From NCBI GenBank assembly GCA_021234155.1, contig JAJEKV010000468.1:1-64000 (forward strand): a DNA stretch of 64,000 nucleotides, in the 5' to 3' direction. The stretch's first letter is position 1, and every line of letters begins with the position of its first letter. The notes below the pieces were generated by a model. It was given only the letters and a program-made list of their open reading frames with translations, ran no database searches and was not told the origin of the DNA. Both the position numbers and the translations under genes were made by a program. This stretch comes from Isoetes taiwanensis. Taxonomy: Eukaryota; Streptophyta; Lycopodiopsida; Isoetales; Isoetaceae. Shown one piece after another: positions 46,649 to 57,570 of this stretch.

Positions 46649-47904
46649 TGGAAGACCGTATATATCATCCGGGATGTGGTTAACCCGGACACCCGTTATC
46701 AGCCATTGTGGTTAATCAGGACCTGCGCAGTTTGAAGCCCAAAAACCAACTGTTTTTGCCCTTTTTTTGATCGATTCTGCTCTATTTCGCCTTAAATCTC
46801 TTCCTCTCTTCATCAATCTAACATAAAAGAGGCATACAAAGCGATTGGCATGCTTTTTAAAGCGGATCAAACCGCCCACGGAGCAGCAAGAGCGATCTGA
46901 TCAAAATTTCTGCCCCCGCCGCCAGTGTAGGTTACGTACGCGTACGGTACCTTTTCTGTACCTAACGTACCGTACCCATACGTACTGTACGTACGTTACC
47001 ATATCATGCATTTTTTTTGGATAAATTTGAGCACGTTAACGGACGCGTACGTAAAGTCTAGAACACGTACCGTACGTTACGTACGTACGTATGTATAAGG
47101 TGCTAACTAATATTTTTGTTCCTTTTTTTACCTTTTTTTTTGGCGCCGCCCTAGACCATGATCGACGTTGGCGGCTTATGGAACACCGATCTTTGATCTC
47201 TCAAACTCTGGTAAAACTATCTTAGATCCATCCGGTGGCTGTGGGATCACATCTCAGTTTGAAGAGTTTGAAGGGGCGACCAATCTAGGATTCTAGAGCT
47301 CAAGACAGTCGTTTGATAAGCAGTAGGAGCATTTTCATTGCTGTGGAGGAGCATTTAGGAGCAGAAATCCTCATTTTGGGTCCTTACCATTGCCATCTCT
47401 GTCATATTTACTTTTTATGTTTTAAACAATCTGTAGTTGGAGCAGTTGTATTCATTTCCATTTTCATATTCGTACTTGACTAATCTTACCCATTTAACCT
47501 CTTATGCAGGTGATCAATTAATGGAATGCACGAGTTTGTGCTCAGCTGATACAAGATTAAACTCAAATCCATAGGTATTGTTTCCTATTTTTATTAGATG
47601 CTATTCCTTTCACCTGATTCATGATTACATAAATTTTGCACAGGCTTTGCAGCACTTAAGGAGCGCAAATATTTGAAAATGGGCATAAACAACAGTCATG
47701 GATAGATTGCTAACAAAAACTTGGTAAGAATCAACATTAATTTCTAGTTTTAGGCTCTCAAGTAGAAAGGAGTGATCAAGTCTTCATGTAATTCAAGGAG
47801 GTGATATGTTTTATATATTTGGCCCTTCTAAAATCTGAATTTTGAAAGAACGCTTTCCAATAAATGTTCATGCTTGAAAAACAGAGCTTTTTTTTTTTCT
47901 AGCT

Positions 47905-48850
47905 CAACATCAATTTCCAGTTTTAGTCCTGCATGTACATTTTTCTCTCAAGTAGAAAGGAATCTCTAAGTCTTTATGTAGTTCTGGGAGCTGATACAAT
48001 TTGCTATATTTGACCCATATAGACATTGATTTTTGAAAAAGCACGCCTAAGATAATTTGTAGATCATTTACTAAGCTTTCCAACGAATGTTCATGCTTGA
48101 AAAATGGAGCTTGCTTCTTCCAGTTATCTCCATATTTGCACTCTGCTGTAAAATTAGACCAGCAAATGAGTTTTGTCATATTTGACATATCTACGATAGG
48201 AATTTGAAAAATATGTACCTAGTATTATTTTTAGAGCTTGTCTTGACATTTCCAACGGATGCTCTTGCTTGGAAAATAGAGCTTGCATTTGAAAGTTATT
48301 CAAGAAGCATACAAGAAATAGCTTGCTAGGTTGCTGACCTTAAAGAGTGCAAATGTCTGAAAATGGACATGGACATCAAGCATTTTAATTTGATTGATTG
48401 ATCACGTAAAGCTGATAAGGGTTAGCCCAACATCAATTTCCAGTTTCAGTCCTACTCCTATATGTACATTTTCTATCAAGTAGAAAGGAATCTATCTTTA
48501 AGTCTTTATGTAGTTCTGGGAGCTGATACGATTTGTTATATTTGACCCATTTAGACATTGATTTTTGAAAAAGCACACCTAAGATAATTTGTAGATCATT
48601 TACTAAGCTTTCCAACGAATGTTCACGCTTGAAAAACGGAGCTTGCTTCTTCCACTTATCTCCATATTTGCACTCTGCTGTAAAATTAGACCAGCAAATG
48701 TATTTTGTCATATTTGACGTACCTACAATAGGAGTTTGAAAAATGTGTACCTAGTATTATTTTTAGAGCCTGTCTTGATCTTTCCAACGGATAACCTTGC
48801 TTGAAAAATGAAGCTTGCATTTGAAAGTTAATTAAGAAGCATATTAGAGC
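47905..48850. repeat. Internal direct repeat of the TIR transposon
   Basis: Two units of about 420 bp, starting caacatcaatttcc at 47905 and 48428. A shorter diverged third piece lies near 47735. On the minus strand each unit contains a 92-codon frame with nearly the same protein (ICWSNFTAECKYGD, then LESLVNDLQIILGVLFQKSM). I do not recognise this protein, and it may merely reflect the duplication. Confidence 0.75.
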
Positions 48851-48974
48851 TTACTAGTTGCATCTATGATTTTTTTAAGAAATGCTATATATTATGTGTA
48901 TTCTTCCACTTATTTGTTTAAATGGTAAATGTTTACTTGCAGACAGTATTTTTTGTTAAATTATTCAAAGCAAA

Positions 48975-49151
48975 ATGCCTCGCGAAGAGTCACCACTTTG
49001 GAAGAAGTTCTGCACCAATATTGTAAAGATTAACAATGATAATAGGACATGGAATTGTAGGATGTGTGGAAAACCAGGCAAAGGGACGAAGACAAGAATG
49101 ATAGCACATGTAGGTGGCATTGCTGTAGGTGACTTTGATTTCAGCTTGTAA
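48975..49151 (+). CDS. Small BED-type zinc-finger ORF
   Basis: A 58-codon ORF starts MPREESPLWKKFCTNIVK and contains WNCRMCGKPGKGTKTRMIAH. This resembles the BED zinc finger at the N-terminus of plant hAT transposases (aromatic W, C-x2-C, then H with nearby residues). The last ligand of the finger is unclear (HVGGIAV). A possible splice donor (gct/gtaggt, 49124) and acceptor (ttgcag, near 49195) suggest the frame was once the first exon of a longer protein. It lies within the TIR element and supports a hAT assignment. The rest of the transposase was not found. Confidence 0.5.
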   Translation: MPREESPLWKKFCTNIVKINNDNRTWNCRMCGKPGKGTKTRMIAHVGGIAVGDFDFSL

Positions 49152-50289
49152 ATGAAATATAAATTCTGATTTTCAAACCCTATTGCTTGCAGGTGATATG
49201 GCAGAGAGTGGAAATTAGACACGGTTAAAATGTGTTTTTTTTTTCCAAAGGGCACTCTCATGTTTTGCTGATTTGAACATCATTATATGACCAGTTGCAT
49301 GAATGGTCATTGACGGCTGATACCTATGTAACATTGGTCTTTATGACAAATATAATGCAGTAGAATAAAGCAAATACATGCATTTGGTAGATGCATGCAA
49401 TTATAAGTTTATAACAGGCTTTGTAATAGGCTGATCCAGTGCCAGAAAGCAAGCTGGTCGGAAAATCCAGCATACAAGTGAATTCAGGTATGCAAAAGTT
49501 TCATTTGTCATATATTTTTTTTCTCTTCCATTTTATTTCAGTCATTTCTTTATTTCTTCAAGTGAAGAGGACATTGAAGAGCAAAATTTTTTTTTCTTCA
49601 TTGCATAAAGAAATTCAGATGGAGAGGCATGGAGATGCAGAAATGACCTTGACGAGTAAGGTCTAAAATATAATATATCTGCTATGAAGGCTGAATTGTA
49701 GAATTGTGTATGAGCTCTTGCCATTATGCATGTAATAACAAATTACTGCTGGTCAATCATAATGAGACAAAATGTTCAAATAGTTACCAAAATGTTCAAA
49801 TAGTTACCTAGAAAGCTAATTGAACTACTAAAACAAAAAAGAAAATAAGAAACTACCAAAATTATGTATATAATAACGAATATTGGACAAGTTAGAAGTA
49901 CGTTACGTATTTAACGTACTGTATGTACTGTACGTACGTTATAGGTACAGTACCTCTGTACTTTTAACGTACTTAAAAAAAAAATTTCGTACGTTAAAAT
50001 GGACGAAGTACTTTATGAGGTATAGTACGTAAAGTACTTTACGTACGAGTACGGTACGTTACGTACGGTACTACACTGCCCGCCGCACAGTTCTACGCTT
50101 GGTTTTTTGTCCGGATTAACCACTTTTTGTCCGGATTAACCATTTGGCTGATATCGGATGGCCGGATTAACCACCCTGGCTGATATCGGATGTCCGGATT
50201 AACCACCCTGGCTGATACCGGATGTCCGGATTAACCACTCTGTTTTGTCCGGATTAACCACATCCCGGATGATATATACGGAGTTCCTG

Positions 50290-50601
50290 TCTGTGTTGGT
50301 TGTCATTGAAATGTTCAATGCACTAAATGCTCTTTCTGAGGATGGAAGTCTGCTAATGATGCCCCCATGGGTTAATCCATGGCTTCTTCTAGCCACATTA
50401 GTGTCCTTTGGCCTGCACTTTGTTATTCTCTATGTACCAGTCCTTGCCAAAACCTTTGGCGTTGTTCCTTTAAGCTTCAATGAGTGGCTTCTTGTATTTG
50501 CTGTCTCATTCCCAGTGATAATTATAGATGAGATCTTGGAGTTTATTGGTAGGAGGATAGCTACCGCAGAAGGACGCAGAAGAAAGTTGAAGTCTATGTG
50601 A
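50290..50601 (+). pseudogene. ER-type Ca2+-ATPase C-terminal part
   Basis: The frame resumes in the same codon phase as 46648: [80 protein letters not shown] and [20 protein letters not shown], ending at a stop (50599-50601). This is the last transmembrane block of P2A Ca2+-ATPases with a basic tail. It has no frameshift, unlike the part left of the transposon. It could be translated only as a fragment. Confidence 0.9.
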
Positions 50602-51446
50602 AGCAACTGGCTTTACGAAATTATTTGTTTGCTGTTGAAACCTCTCGAATGAGGAGCAATAGCAGCCACATCAATTCTAGTGCAACAGGTGAGAAATTGA
50701 ACAAATATCTTTGTGCTGAATCATCATCACATTGCTCAACAAACGGCAAGCCATCGTAAATTGGAGGATATTTTCTCTTATAACAAAGAAAGTAAAATTT
50801 GAAAATCTTTTCAAGGATTGGTATTTTCTTGGAACAACTCCATGAGATGTTAGCTTGGTATGGTATTTTAGTGTTACTAGGTTGCTTTTGGAAACGAATC
50901 CAAATGTTATATCTGTCTGGTAGAACTTTGTGTGTATTTAAAGAACATCTACTCTTATGGATAAATATCTTAATTAGCAAGAGGAAATTCGCTGCTTGCC
51001 CACATTCAACGTATGTTTGAAAGGAGATTTTGGTGAAATGGGTATCCTGATCATAGATAGATACATAGCAAAGCTCACATTCATGTGGACATGCCATTCA
51101 TGTATACAATAATACAGGACAAAATACAATGCATGCAGCATGTTTAGAATATAAAGAAGTGGTGTTCAGCACGTTTATTGATGTATAGAACATTTTCATG
51201 TGGTCAAGATGTTTAAGGTTGGAGAAAAAATCGGGAGATAGTGGTCACGATGTTTAATGTTGGAGAAAAATTTGGAGGAAAGAGCATGATGAAGGGCTAA
51301 ATTTGCGGTAGCAAGGGTGGCCATATTTGTACTTGCAAGCAAGAAAGAGAATAAAATAATACTTTGGGTTAGCCGTGGTGTTTGAGGGGCTAGGAATATG
51401 GTCCTGCTTTTATCATTTGTGAGATAGGATCTTGTTTTGTGGACTT
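50602..51446. other. No gene recognised
   Basis: AT-rich sequence with no supported coding region. It may include the 3' flank of the Ca2+-ATPase copy. Near 51178-51290 the phrase tggtca(c/a)gatgttta(a)ggttggagaaaaa occurs twice. Confidence 0.45.
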
Positions 51447-51585
51447 TTATTTTTGGATTGCCCCTAGGGGGGCAAACCCTTGCTCATATGAGTTTCCGGC
51501 ATATTCTAAGTATATGCTGGAATATACCTAGGATATGCCAAAAACTGCTACAAACTTATTGTTGCCTGTAAACTGGCGATCACCA
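51447..51585. repeat. Dispersed palindromic repeat R, copy 3
   Basis: Begins ttggattgcccctagggggg and carries the ggcatattctaagtatatgc core and ctgtaaactggcgatcacc. It lies about 0.2 kb before the second histone deacetylase copy. Confidence 0.7.
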
Positions 51586-51802
51586 GCGTTGTTGGGCGGC
51601 CGGTGTGCAAACTCGCTAACCAGCAAGGCGGATTGGCAAGGCGGATTCTGCTATGGAGTCAAAATCATAGCTATGGAGTCGGTGATTCTGCAAATCTGGC
51701 CACAGGAGTTGCAAGAAGCCTGTTTTCAACAACATAGTCTTAAGGCATGGATGGGAGTGGTAATTTCTTAACAGCCGGACCTGAAGGATTGAAGTGCAGA
51801 AC

Positions 51803-52176
51803 GTTTATGATCCTGATGTGGATAACTACTATTATGGACAGGGTCATCCTATGAAGCCTCATCAGTTGTTCTGAAGATTATGTTGAATTTTTGAAAAACA
51901 TAACACTAGAGACCCAAAATGAGCATGGCAGAGCCCTGTAAAGATTTAATGTGGGAGATGATTGTCCAGTTTTTGATGGGTTGTTTCCGTTTTGTCAAAT
52001 ATCTGCTGGTCGATCTATTGGAATCGCAGTCAAGCTTAGTCTGGGGCATGCTGATATTGCTATCAATTGGGTTGGTGGACTACATCATGCAAAAAAGTGT
52101 GAAGCATCCGGGTTTTGCTACGTCCTATGGCAATGACATCGTGCTCGGAATTTTGGAACTTTTAAAGTACCATGAG
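51803..52176 (+). pseudogene. Class I histone deacetylase exon, copy 2
   Basis: The copy begins further upstream in the protein than copy 1: VYDPDVDNYYYGQGHPMKPH, then a deletion of roughly 25-30 codons, then EDYVEFLKNITLETQNEHG. After a stop it gives [45 protein letters not shown] and [15 protein letters not shown], ending at a gtatga donor. The frame is broken at the same 7-bp duplication as copy 1 (now ctatggc), but the 4-bp ggct duplication is absent. The exon end is in phase with the exon at 55266, so copy 2 and that exon once formed one gene. Confidence 0.9.
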
Positions 52177-54121
52177 GTATGAGTCCTTAGCTTCCAGCCC
52201 AAGGAAAATAGGTTTTTGAGTTTTAATTTCTTTATGCTATGCTTCTATGCTCCAGGCAATTTCAACTTAGATGGTTGTAATCCTTTAAATGATTTCTCCG
52301 TATTTATATGCGTATAACTTCAAATGCCACGGAAACAGTTTCTTTTAACAGTCATACTCTAAATTTTTACTGAGTTATTCATGTAGAGTTACAACGTTTT
52401 CAATGTCTAGTAGACATAAAGTGTAGAAGGTTATATGCCTACAATGCATAGGATAAATAGAAACAAGGCATGCATGGGATCTAAGACTTTGTTTTGACTC
52501 TTGCCACTTTTATCTATTTGCTATGAAGCATAAAAAATTTCACCCATACGTGATATGAAGCATAAAAAATTTCACCCGCCGCGAACATTTCTCTTCTCCA
52601 ACCCGCTGCAAAAGAAGTTTTGTGCTAAGTCGAATAGATCTCAATTCTGGACATCCTTGAGATGCGAAAGAACATGCAGGAGTTGAACCTGCACTATTGC
52701 CATCTGTTTTGTACTTTGTTGCTCACTATAAGGTTAGCTTCTGGAGATAGCAAGTGGAGGTGTTCGATGCGGATTTCCTGTTGAATTGAAACATTTAATA
52801 TTTGAACCTAGTACGAACATTCATAGTTGAGAAAAGCAATCCCATTCAATAAACAATGAATTGCATCTGAGACAAATTTGTTCATTTAATCATAGGTTTG
52901 TGGGTGGTTCTGAAGCTGGCAATCATAAGTTTTGCTTTTTTCATAATATGAAATGCAATGGGTGCAAAAAACCATTTTGCATAGAGGGCTAAATTTCCTT
53001 TCCTTCTGTGATGATGAAGCTTTGGCTTTGGTGGAGATGATTGAATTTGTGCCAGAGACGTCCTAAAAAGGCAGGAAGAAGTTCAAAGTGATTTCTTTGT
53101 CCTTGGATAGCTCTATTTTGTGAAGCTTATTTATACAAACCCATGGATGACATACGACCAAGACGTTATATGTTTTCTATAATATAATTTGACAACTATC
53201 GTTTTCTAAGAGGTCCCTTGGATCAAAATCATATTAGAAAGTTGTTTACGATGTCCCTTGAAACAAAATCATATTAGAAAGTTGTTTAATGCATGACCGT
53301 CTATTTTTTCATATATTTCATATCTTAACATCATAGTTTCTCTATGGCACTAGGAGAACACCTTGGCTTTTCCATGGTAGCTGAATGTAAATGTTCAGAT
53401 TGCGTCCCATATTTGATATTTCATATATATTCCTATTTGAGATTTCCAGTTTGGAAAACACAGTATATTACAGATTTCTTTTAATCATTCTGATCCACTA
53501 TATTTGGAAGGATAGACATGGCAAGATCTATTCATTAGAGAGATATCCTCTTGAAAATGATTGTGGCACTTATCTGTGGTCATGGGCCCAATATCCTGGA
53601 AGGATAAACGAAACAGAACAAAGACGAAGACTTCGCTAGAATGAGCAAGAAAACTAAAATCAGCCATGGTGGAAGATAGAATGCCAATTACACGCACATT
53701 TGTTAGGAACCACATATAACTGCTATGAACCACAATGTGATAGCATCCCAGCAAGAACCACAGTTGCGTATCGCATAGGTTGCGCCTTGGTGATGCTCTA
53801 GATTAGTTGGCCCATGCCCCTAAGCAATGAAGGTATGTAACTCAGTCATATACCTGAGTAGCAGCTAGAGACTCCAAAGAAAGCCAGTACATGGTTCAAG
53901 CAAAATCATATGATAATCATGTAACTACTCAAACTGCAAGGAAGCATTATTCTGTAACAAAAGCTTGAGAAAAGCTCCAATGGCATACTCTCTTTTCTCA
54001 AAAGGCCTCCTATAGCAGAAACAGGGAGGCATATTCTTCCAGCAATCGATCATGCGGCCATTCCAGCATTTTTACATATTCAGATTTGCTAAATCTGTGG
54101 TAATGCAGCGGCATGATAAAT
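52177..54121. other. Presumed intron of the histone deacetylase relic
   Basis: The first 220 bp match the sequence after copy 1 (45573-45790), so the duplication includes intron. The rest is AT-rich without recognised genes. Repeats of about 20-50 bp occur, for example gaagcataaaaaatttcaccc near 52526 and 52559, and aaacaaaatcatattagaaagttgttta near 53225-53290. Confidence 0.5.
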
Positions 54122-54742
54122 TTATAAGGCAAACTCCACCATAAAATCAACAGACTCACTTTTATGGTCATACACAATGATCAGCCTGGGATTGGCTCGA
54201 AAGTTATATGATTCAGCAAGGAGCTTGAAAGTTGTCCTCTTGCTAGCAGTAAAAACCATGTTGTATTCATTATCATTGATATTCAGATATTCCATTATTC
54301 TTCCTCAGATCCCCCATTCAATGGAGCCCTCATCTGCAGTACCATAAGTCGCCTGGGCAGGAAGATTTACAGACATATGGGAGAGGCTGAAAGAGGACTG
54401 GAATGGATCCATCTGTCTTTGAAGTAGAGATAACAGATCAAAGCCACAATAGTCTAGACAAACATGTCCCTTCTGCTGAAGATGTGTATATTCCTCGGAA
54501 CGGATATCATCTACTGTAAAGGTATTTGGGAATTTGGGATATGTCTGCTTAAAGGCAAGGAAAGATGATTCCAAAGAAGGAAAATCTTCAAGGCTGTATA
54601 TATGGTCTTCTACAGAAGTTTCTGCATTATTTTCAACAACTGAAAGCTTACCAGAGTGATTAGCAACGGATTTAGGAGGTCGAGAAGGACCGCCTTCATC
54701 TACTTCCACAGCATGGTGTAACTGCCAAAATAGCGATGGCAT
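54122..54742 (-). pseudogene. Moco-sulfurase-like PLP-dependent protein, N-terminal fragment
   Basis: The minus strand resembles plant proteins annotated as PLP-dependent transferases / molybdenum cofactor sulfurase-like. Readable parts include YSLEDFPSLESSFLAFKQTY, IRSEEYTHLQQKGHVCLDYC and ATYGTADEGSIEW. After one TGA (54305-54307) the same frame continues RIMEYLNINDNEYNMVFTAS, KRTTFKLLAESYNFRANPRL and VYDHKSESVDFM, ending at 54122. The catalytic lysine region and C-terminus are missing. It lies antisense within the putative intron of the histone deacetylase relic. Confidence 0.8.
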
Positions 54743-55265
54743 ATCTTGAAGTGTTAAGAGTTTTAGCAGCTATTGCATGAAGAGGACCTCGTTTGCTTTC
54801 CGCCCAAACCCACCAAACCTGTGACCTTCTGAAACAGATTCAAGCTCAAAGAATAGCAGGAAGTACTAAAATCAACAGCATTGCACCTTTAGATCTTAAG
54901 ATTTCTACACTAATGCTCCATTAATTGAATCTATCTGAGGTGGAAAATGGAGGGAGGAGACAGAAATAAGCCCTTGCCTTTGGTCCGATCTATTGCCGTC
55001 GCCCATGTTGGATCGGCAGAAATTGGCTCCGGAGCTGCTTATACGATCCTCCCAGCGCTTTAAATCCTCAGCCATCGACCGCAAAATCCAGCCGCATTGA
55101 CAGCCGCATTATGCCAGCGACACATCCCAGCAAAAAAAAAATTTCGATTTCATTTTTTACGGCCTTTTTTTGTTTCTCTATTTTTTCCCCCCAGAAATAC
55201 GTGGCGGGAATCAACTGAATATGCCAAATGCATCTTCCCCCTAAGAATTATATATGTTAAGATAG

Positions 55266-55901
55266 CGTGTTGTTTGTGTCGACATTAATATACGTCATAG
55301 TGATGGTGTAGAGGAAGCCTTCTACACAACAGATCGAGTCATGACAGTTTCATTTCATAAGTTTGGAGATTATTTTCCAGGGACAGGAGATCTTCGAGAT
55401 ATTGGTTATGGGAAAGGGAAATATCACTCTCTTAATGTGCCATTACATGATGGCATAGATGATAATAGCTACCAGCTACTGTTCAAGCCCATAATATCCA
55501 AGGTGATGGAACTGTTTCAACCAGGTGCAGTAGTCCTACAATGTGGTGCAGATTCTCTTTCTGGTGATCGGTTGAGCTGCCTTAATGGGGAGTGTGTGCG
55601 ATTTATGTGTTCTTTTAATGTTCCTCTACTTATATTGGGTGGTGGGGGCTATACGATACGTAACGTTGCAAGATGTTGGTGCTATGAGGTTTGCAATTTT
55701 GTCTCTCAATATTTTAGCACATGATTAGACGAATCCGAGGGTTGACATTATATTGAACGAGGTGTGTGGTGTTGGTGTTGAACTAGATGATAATATGCCG
55801 TACATTGAGTACTTCGAATATTTTGTGCCAGAGTATAGGCTACATGTAACTCCAAGTAACATGGAAAATCAGAACTCTAAGCAGTATCTCGACACAATAA
55901 G
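55266..55901 (+). pseudogene. Class I histone deacetylase, catalytic exons with altered zinc ligands
   Basis: Two exons with sound splice signals: 55266-55688 (acceptor gatag, donor gtttgc) and 55762-55901 (acceptor gaacgag, donor gtgagg). They read [76 protein letters not shown] and, after the intron, YRLHVTPSNMENQNSKQYLD. Both exons stay open and in phase. At the start the family motif DxDxH reads [10 protein letters not shown]: a zinc-ligand Asp is Asn and the zinc-ligand His is Arg. About six residues are deleted before ECVRF. The third zinc ligand, Asp in [10 protein letters not shown], is kept. A deacetylase with these changes should be inactive. Confidence 0.9.
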
Positions 55902-56639
55902 GTGAGGAAATCTGAGTTCTATTTTTTCCTCCAAGCTGCATTTTTGATAGCCTTGGAATAAGATGAACACTTCGAGCTTCTAAACCATGATGCTGGTAAA
56001 AAAAAAACTTTCTGAACCTGTTTGCAAAAGATCTATGACATTATTCATGACACTTCATTACCATGTCGATATGGAATCCATTGGTCGTGATGGAGCTTAA
56101 TTGGATTTGTGTAGATAAAGGCATTTCAACATCTTGTTAGTTTGTAATTTCATGATAGTATTGTTTTAAGGAAGGAAGGAAGGTTCTTTTATCGTCCGCG
56201 CGCGGAATGAAATGCAAAATTTGAGGATTCGAATTCAAAGAAAGATGTGAGTTTACATTTTTGTTTTGGCATTTGCTTCTGTCCTTACGTTGAATTTTAA
56301 CAGCTTACTATCCAGGTTGACTAAGAAATCTAGCTACTTCAGAGCCCACTTCAGGAATTTCCGGTTGGTCTACAAGGTTTCTTCCTTTTCAACTCTTCTT
56401 CGTGCATGTATCTAATCGCAATACTATATCTGCAGTTGAGCCAGCTTGTTGTGATCCAGCATGTTATCTCATTGATCAATTTTTGCGAACTCCTATTTCC
56501 AACAATAATTGCTTAATTGCTTGGTAAGTAGTATGAAGAAGCTTTGAACATGACAACTTATTTGTATCTTGTTTAATTAGAGGTGAACAAAATACATCTA
56601 TCCCAAGGTCACATTTTCGAGATTTGCCTTATTTTTGTC
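55902..56639. other. No gene recognised
   Basis: AT-rich sequence after the last histone deacetylase exon. The remaining C-terminal exons of that gene were not found. Confidence 0.45.
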
Positions 56640-57290
56640 TCAAGATTCCAAATTTAGCGAAAGATTCCTTGAGAACCAGTGCCTTTTTTTTCAAATTCTT
56701 TTGAATTGGCCGAAGTTTTAAACTCCAACTTTCCACTTCATTTTGTTTAAAATTTGCAGCCTTAGTTGCAAGTATTAGGTCATCGGAGCAAACTTCTGCA
56801 TATTAAAGATTTTTGCTTAAGAGTTTTCATCGTTTGACCAATTATTTTATTTCTACAGTTGCAATACTAAGTTGTTCTGTTAATTCTTCTATGTTATCTC
56901 CTTTTAATTGTAGACTTCTAGTCAAATCAGGGATTTCATCTTTGAGATTATGAATTTGATTCACAGCTCAAAAATCTCTACTTGCAAAGCAGAGAAATAC
57001 CTTGTGAGATGAAATTCTAGCTTTTTAAGTGCTTCTTCCAAACTAGAAACCTGCTCTTCTTTCAAATTTATCTTTTCTTGTTTTAACTGAATCTTGTTTT
57101 ATGGTTGTTCACGTCTGGTACTTTCATTTATAAAACTGTCTTGAAGGCTTCTGTAATTTTCCTCTGCTTCTCTAACTGCTACTTCCTTGGGTCTTTTAGC
57201 TTTTCCTTCTACTGTCTGAACCGTGTCCTTCCAAGTAGTAAGCCCCCTTCTTCATCTTGCAACAAGCACTTTTGATCAGTGCTAATACTG
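56640..57290 (-). pseudogene. Coiled-coil protein fragment
   Basis: The minus strand reads, with a few stops, as a charged coiled coil: TWKDTVQTVEGKAKRPKEVA, REAEENYRSLQDSFINEST, KIQLKQEKINLKEEQVSSLE and EALKKLEFHLTR, up to a splice donor (gtattt, exon end at 57001). A second part follows an acceptor-like gcaag: IHNLKDEIPDLTRSLQLKGD, NIEELTEQLSIATVEIK and VLKESFAKFG. The exon-like arrangement suggests a piece of a host gene for a filament-like or golgin-like protein. I cannot name the family. It is antisense to the deacetylase exons. Confidence 0.5.
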
Positions 57291-57570
57291 GTTACTTTGA
57301 AGATTTATTTTTTATTTTTTAATTAGGACATTTCAATTATAACAGTAACATTTGGTAGACAAGTGATGCCATCGCAAGAATTCTCAATTGGCTATAGTGA
57401 ACCAAGTTAAATAAGTTTTTGAAAGACATTCGCTCCTTTAGACATTCCAACATCTGCCATGAACGACTACAAAAAGCTATATTATTGAGTTTGTAGGATA
57501 AATCTATAAGGAGATTGGAAAAGTGGACCCCTTGGATGGTCGTTCTACGATGGTAAGTAGTTATAAAAAA

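Larger units (their letters stand above)
46651..50289. mobile_element. TIR transposon (hAT-like candidate) inside the Ca2+-ATPase
   Basis: The ends are inverted repeats of about 37 bp: ccgtatatatcatccgggat and onward on the left (46656-46691) pairs with its reverse complement on the right (50246-50279), with one or two mismatches. The host bases tctgtg are present on both sides (46643-46648 and 50290-50295), possibly up to 8 bp with one mismatch. Six tandem or near-tandem tccggattaaccac motifs lie subterminally on the right (50107-50260) and two related ones on the left. GTAC-rich tracts occur near both ends (46928-47095 and 49900-50075). Inside are a BED-finger ORF and a 523-bp-offset direct repeat. 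No transposase catalytic region was found, so it is probably non-autonomous. Confidence 0.75.

Noticed and set aside
50107-50260. Regularly spaced repeats that could suggest a CRISPR-like array
   Set aside because: The units (about 32 bp, tccggattaaccac plus a similar filler) have no unique spacers and sit just inside a transposon end in a eukaryotic genome. They are subterminal repeats.
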